Part shown: in pieces, positions 63,107 through 64,000 of the stretch
Position numbering within the stretch: the first letter of the stretch is position 1
Layout of the letters: each line of letters begins with the position of its first letter
Assembly (NCBI RefSeq): GCF_900109725.1
Contig: NZ_FOBC01000004.1
Span: 124,001 to 188,000, forward strand
From: Halomonas daqiaonensis
GTDB lineage: Bacteria; Pseudomonadota; Gammaproteobacteria; Pseudomonadales; Halomonadaceae
DNA length: 64,000 bases
Reading direction: 5' to 3'
Notes under the pieces: model-generated
What the model was told of the DNA's origin: nothing
The model's database searches: none
What the model saw: only the letters and a program-made list of their open reading frames with translations
Translations under genes and position numbers: made by a program

Positions 63107-63134
63107 AAGGGGTTCCGCCATGGCGGAACCCCTT
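63107..63134 (+). terminator. Terminator after glnA
   Basis: AAGGGGTTCCGCC (63107-63119) and GGCGGAACCCCTT (63122-63134) are perfect complements with a two-base loop that will open further, followed by CCTTTCG. A smaller GGACC/GGTCC hairpin lies at 63061-63074. Confidence 0.75.
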
Positions 63135-63216
63135 CCTTTCGTACACTATCCAAGAAGCGATGATGCAATATCATGGCCGTTGCCGTCAGGCGGCGGCAAC
63201 CACGCAGGGGGTAGGC

Positions 63217-63813
63217 ATGAACAAGGTACTCGTGATCCTGGCGCTGGGGCTCTCGGTCAGCCTCGTGGCCCAGGCTCAGACCATCTACCGCACCACCGAC
63301 GCCCAGGGCAACGTGGTGTTTACCGACAACCCCGAGCGCGGCGGCGAGGAAGTCGACCTCGATCCACTCACGGTGGTGCCCAGCCGGGGCGATGTCCGCG
63401 AGGCGGAGTCGCCGGCCGTGATCAATGGTGGCGACAGCGGGAGTAGTGGCGGGACCTCAGCCGGTGCGGGGCAACCCTTCATGCCTTATGACAGCTTCAG
63501 CCTCCTCTCGCCGGATCAAGAGGAGACCTTGCCCACCGGGGCCGCCGGCAACGTCCGGGTGACCCTGGGCATCGAGCCGGACCTGCGCGAGGATCATCGT
63601 GTGCGTCTGCTGGTGGACGGCAGGATCAGCCAGACTGCCATGCATACCGATACCTTCATGCTCAACAACCTGAATCGCGGGGAGCACGTGCTGCAGGCCG
63701 AGCTGCTGGATGCAAGTGGGGCAGTGCGACATCGCACGTCCCCGGTGACCCTTTACGTGCAGCGGGCAAGCGTCAACCTGCCCCAGAACCCCAACAATCC
63801 GTCCAACAATTAG
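63217..63813 (+). CDS. DUF4124-domain periplasmic protein
   Basis: A 198-residue protein with signal peptide ending AQA followed by a short DUF4124 domain (TIYRTTDAQGNVVFTDNPER), a Gly/Ser-rich linker and a C-terminal beta-sandwich-like part with GNVRVTLGIEPDLREDHRVR and HRTSPVTLYV. Family function unknown; such proteins often follow glnA in gammaproteobacteria. GGGG lies before the ATG. Confidence 0.88.
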   Translation: MNKVLVILALGLSVSLVAQAQTIYRTTDAQGNVVFTDNPERGGEEVDLDPLTVVPSRGDVREAESPAVINGGDSGSSGGTSAGAGQPFMPYDSFSLLSPDQEETLPTGAAGNVRVTLGIEPDLREDHRVRLLVDGRISQTAMHTDTFMLNNLNRGEHVLQAELLDASGAVRHRTSPVTLYVQRASVNLPQNPNNPSNN

Positions 63814-64000
63814 CTGCCCCCTCGCCGGCCACATCGGCCGCTGTGTCCGGACGGTAGCCACAGGCCCTGTCGCGAGCCTCAGCCTCGTGACGAGGGCAGC
63901 TTCGATGCCTTCGATCATGCCGACCGGGTGAGCGAGGGCAGCGCCTTCAACTATCTGGAGCGACTGCGCGACGGCGAGGCTCCGCATCATCCCGATGCCG
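63814..64000. other. No supported gene at the right edge
   Basis: The last 187 bases hold an open plus-strand frame reaching the edge (DEGSFDAFDHADRVSEGSAF and onwards) without a start codon or ribosome site. It may be a gene fragment or simply GC-rich open sequence; undecidable here. Confidence 0.3.

Noticed and set aside
1-64000. CRISPR arrays, tRNA/rRNA genes, insertion sequences, prophage
   Set aside because: No regularly spaced repeats, no cloverleaf or rRNA motifs, no transposase or integrase-like protein was found on reading both strands.

Overview
The window is GC-rich, densely coded chromosomal DNA from a gammaproteobacterium. Gene content (narGHJI with moaB-moeA and a Dnr-like regulator, two tandem NarK transporters, NarXL, NtrC/sigma-54 control of glnA, cyanophycinase, a MaoC-PTA fusion with AckA) fits a Halomonas-type (Halomonadaceae) organism. 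That assignment is inference from gene order and protein character; no rRNA gene is present to confirm it. No tRNA, rRNA, CRISPR array, insertion sequence or prophage was seen.

Layout. 0-0.6 kb: 3'-truncated cyanophycinase. 0.9-20.2 kb: a nitrate respiration island. On the minus strand are narX-narL, narK2, narK1, a Tic20/DUF4870-like membrane protein and NorE/NorF-like proteins. On the plus strand are a third NarK-like transporter, then narG-narH-narJ-narI, a PpiC-type isomerase, moaB, moeA and a Crp/Fnr regulator without FeS cysteines. FNR-type boxes precede narK1 and narK2, and NarL heptamers precede narK2 and narG. 20.4-28.8 kb: housekeeping and transport genes (TauE/SafE, D-Ala-D-Ala carboxypeptidase with SPOR domain, EamA, ThiE, SulP, NlpC/P60 lipoprotein, GloA, DODA-type dioxygenase). 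28.9-33.2 kb: an Att-like operon (ATPase, large FtsX permease, lipocalin-like lipoprotein). 33.3-36.2 kb: a zinc ABC transporter operon led by a 49-residue His-rich membrane peptide and a near-consensus Zur box. 36.3-37.5 kb: TspO and a VapBC pair with a palindromic operator.

37.5-39.1 kb is a gene graveyard with remnants of a ferric-siderophore transporter, the DabA inorganic-carbon pump subunit and a LysR regulator. 39.3-43.8 kb: DUF4349 lipoprotein, a small Cys-rich protein, aldo/keto reductase, MFS transporter, MscL. 43.8-44.9 kb: an accessory patch with a decayed gene and an orphan membrane-anchored protein. 45-51.2 kb: DUF4202, AckA and MaoC-PTA fusion, a DUF6746-like protein, a C45 peptidase and a secreted dienelactone hydrolase. 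51.3-58 kb: a branched-chain amino-acid ABC system whose binding protein converges on livM/H/F/G, plus an SNF-family symporter. 58-64 kb: typA, a glycosyltransferase-like protein, glnA with sigma-54/NtrC control, and a DUF4124 protein.

How the parts work together: NarXL and an oxygen/NO-responsive Fnr/Dnr system probably control nitrate uptake (NarK1/NarK2), reduction (NarGHI, matured by NarJ) and molybdenum cofactor supply (MoaB, MoeA). Zur probably controls high-affinity zinc import. NtrC with RpoN controls glutamine synthetase. The least-described elements are the Zur-controlled His-rich microprotein, the NarK-linked NorE/NorF-like cassette and the Att-like lipocalin exporter operon.
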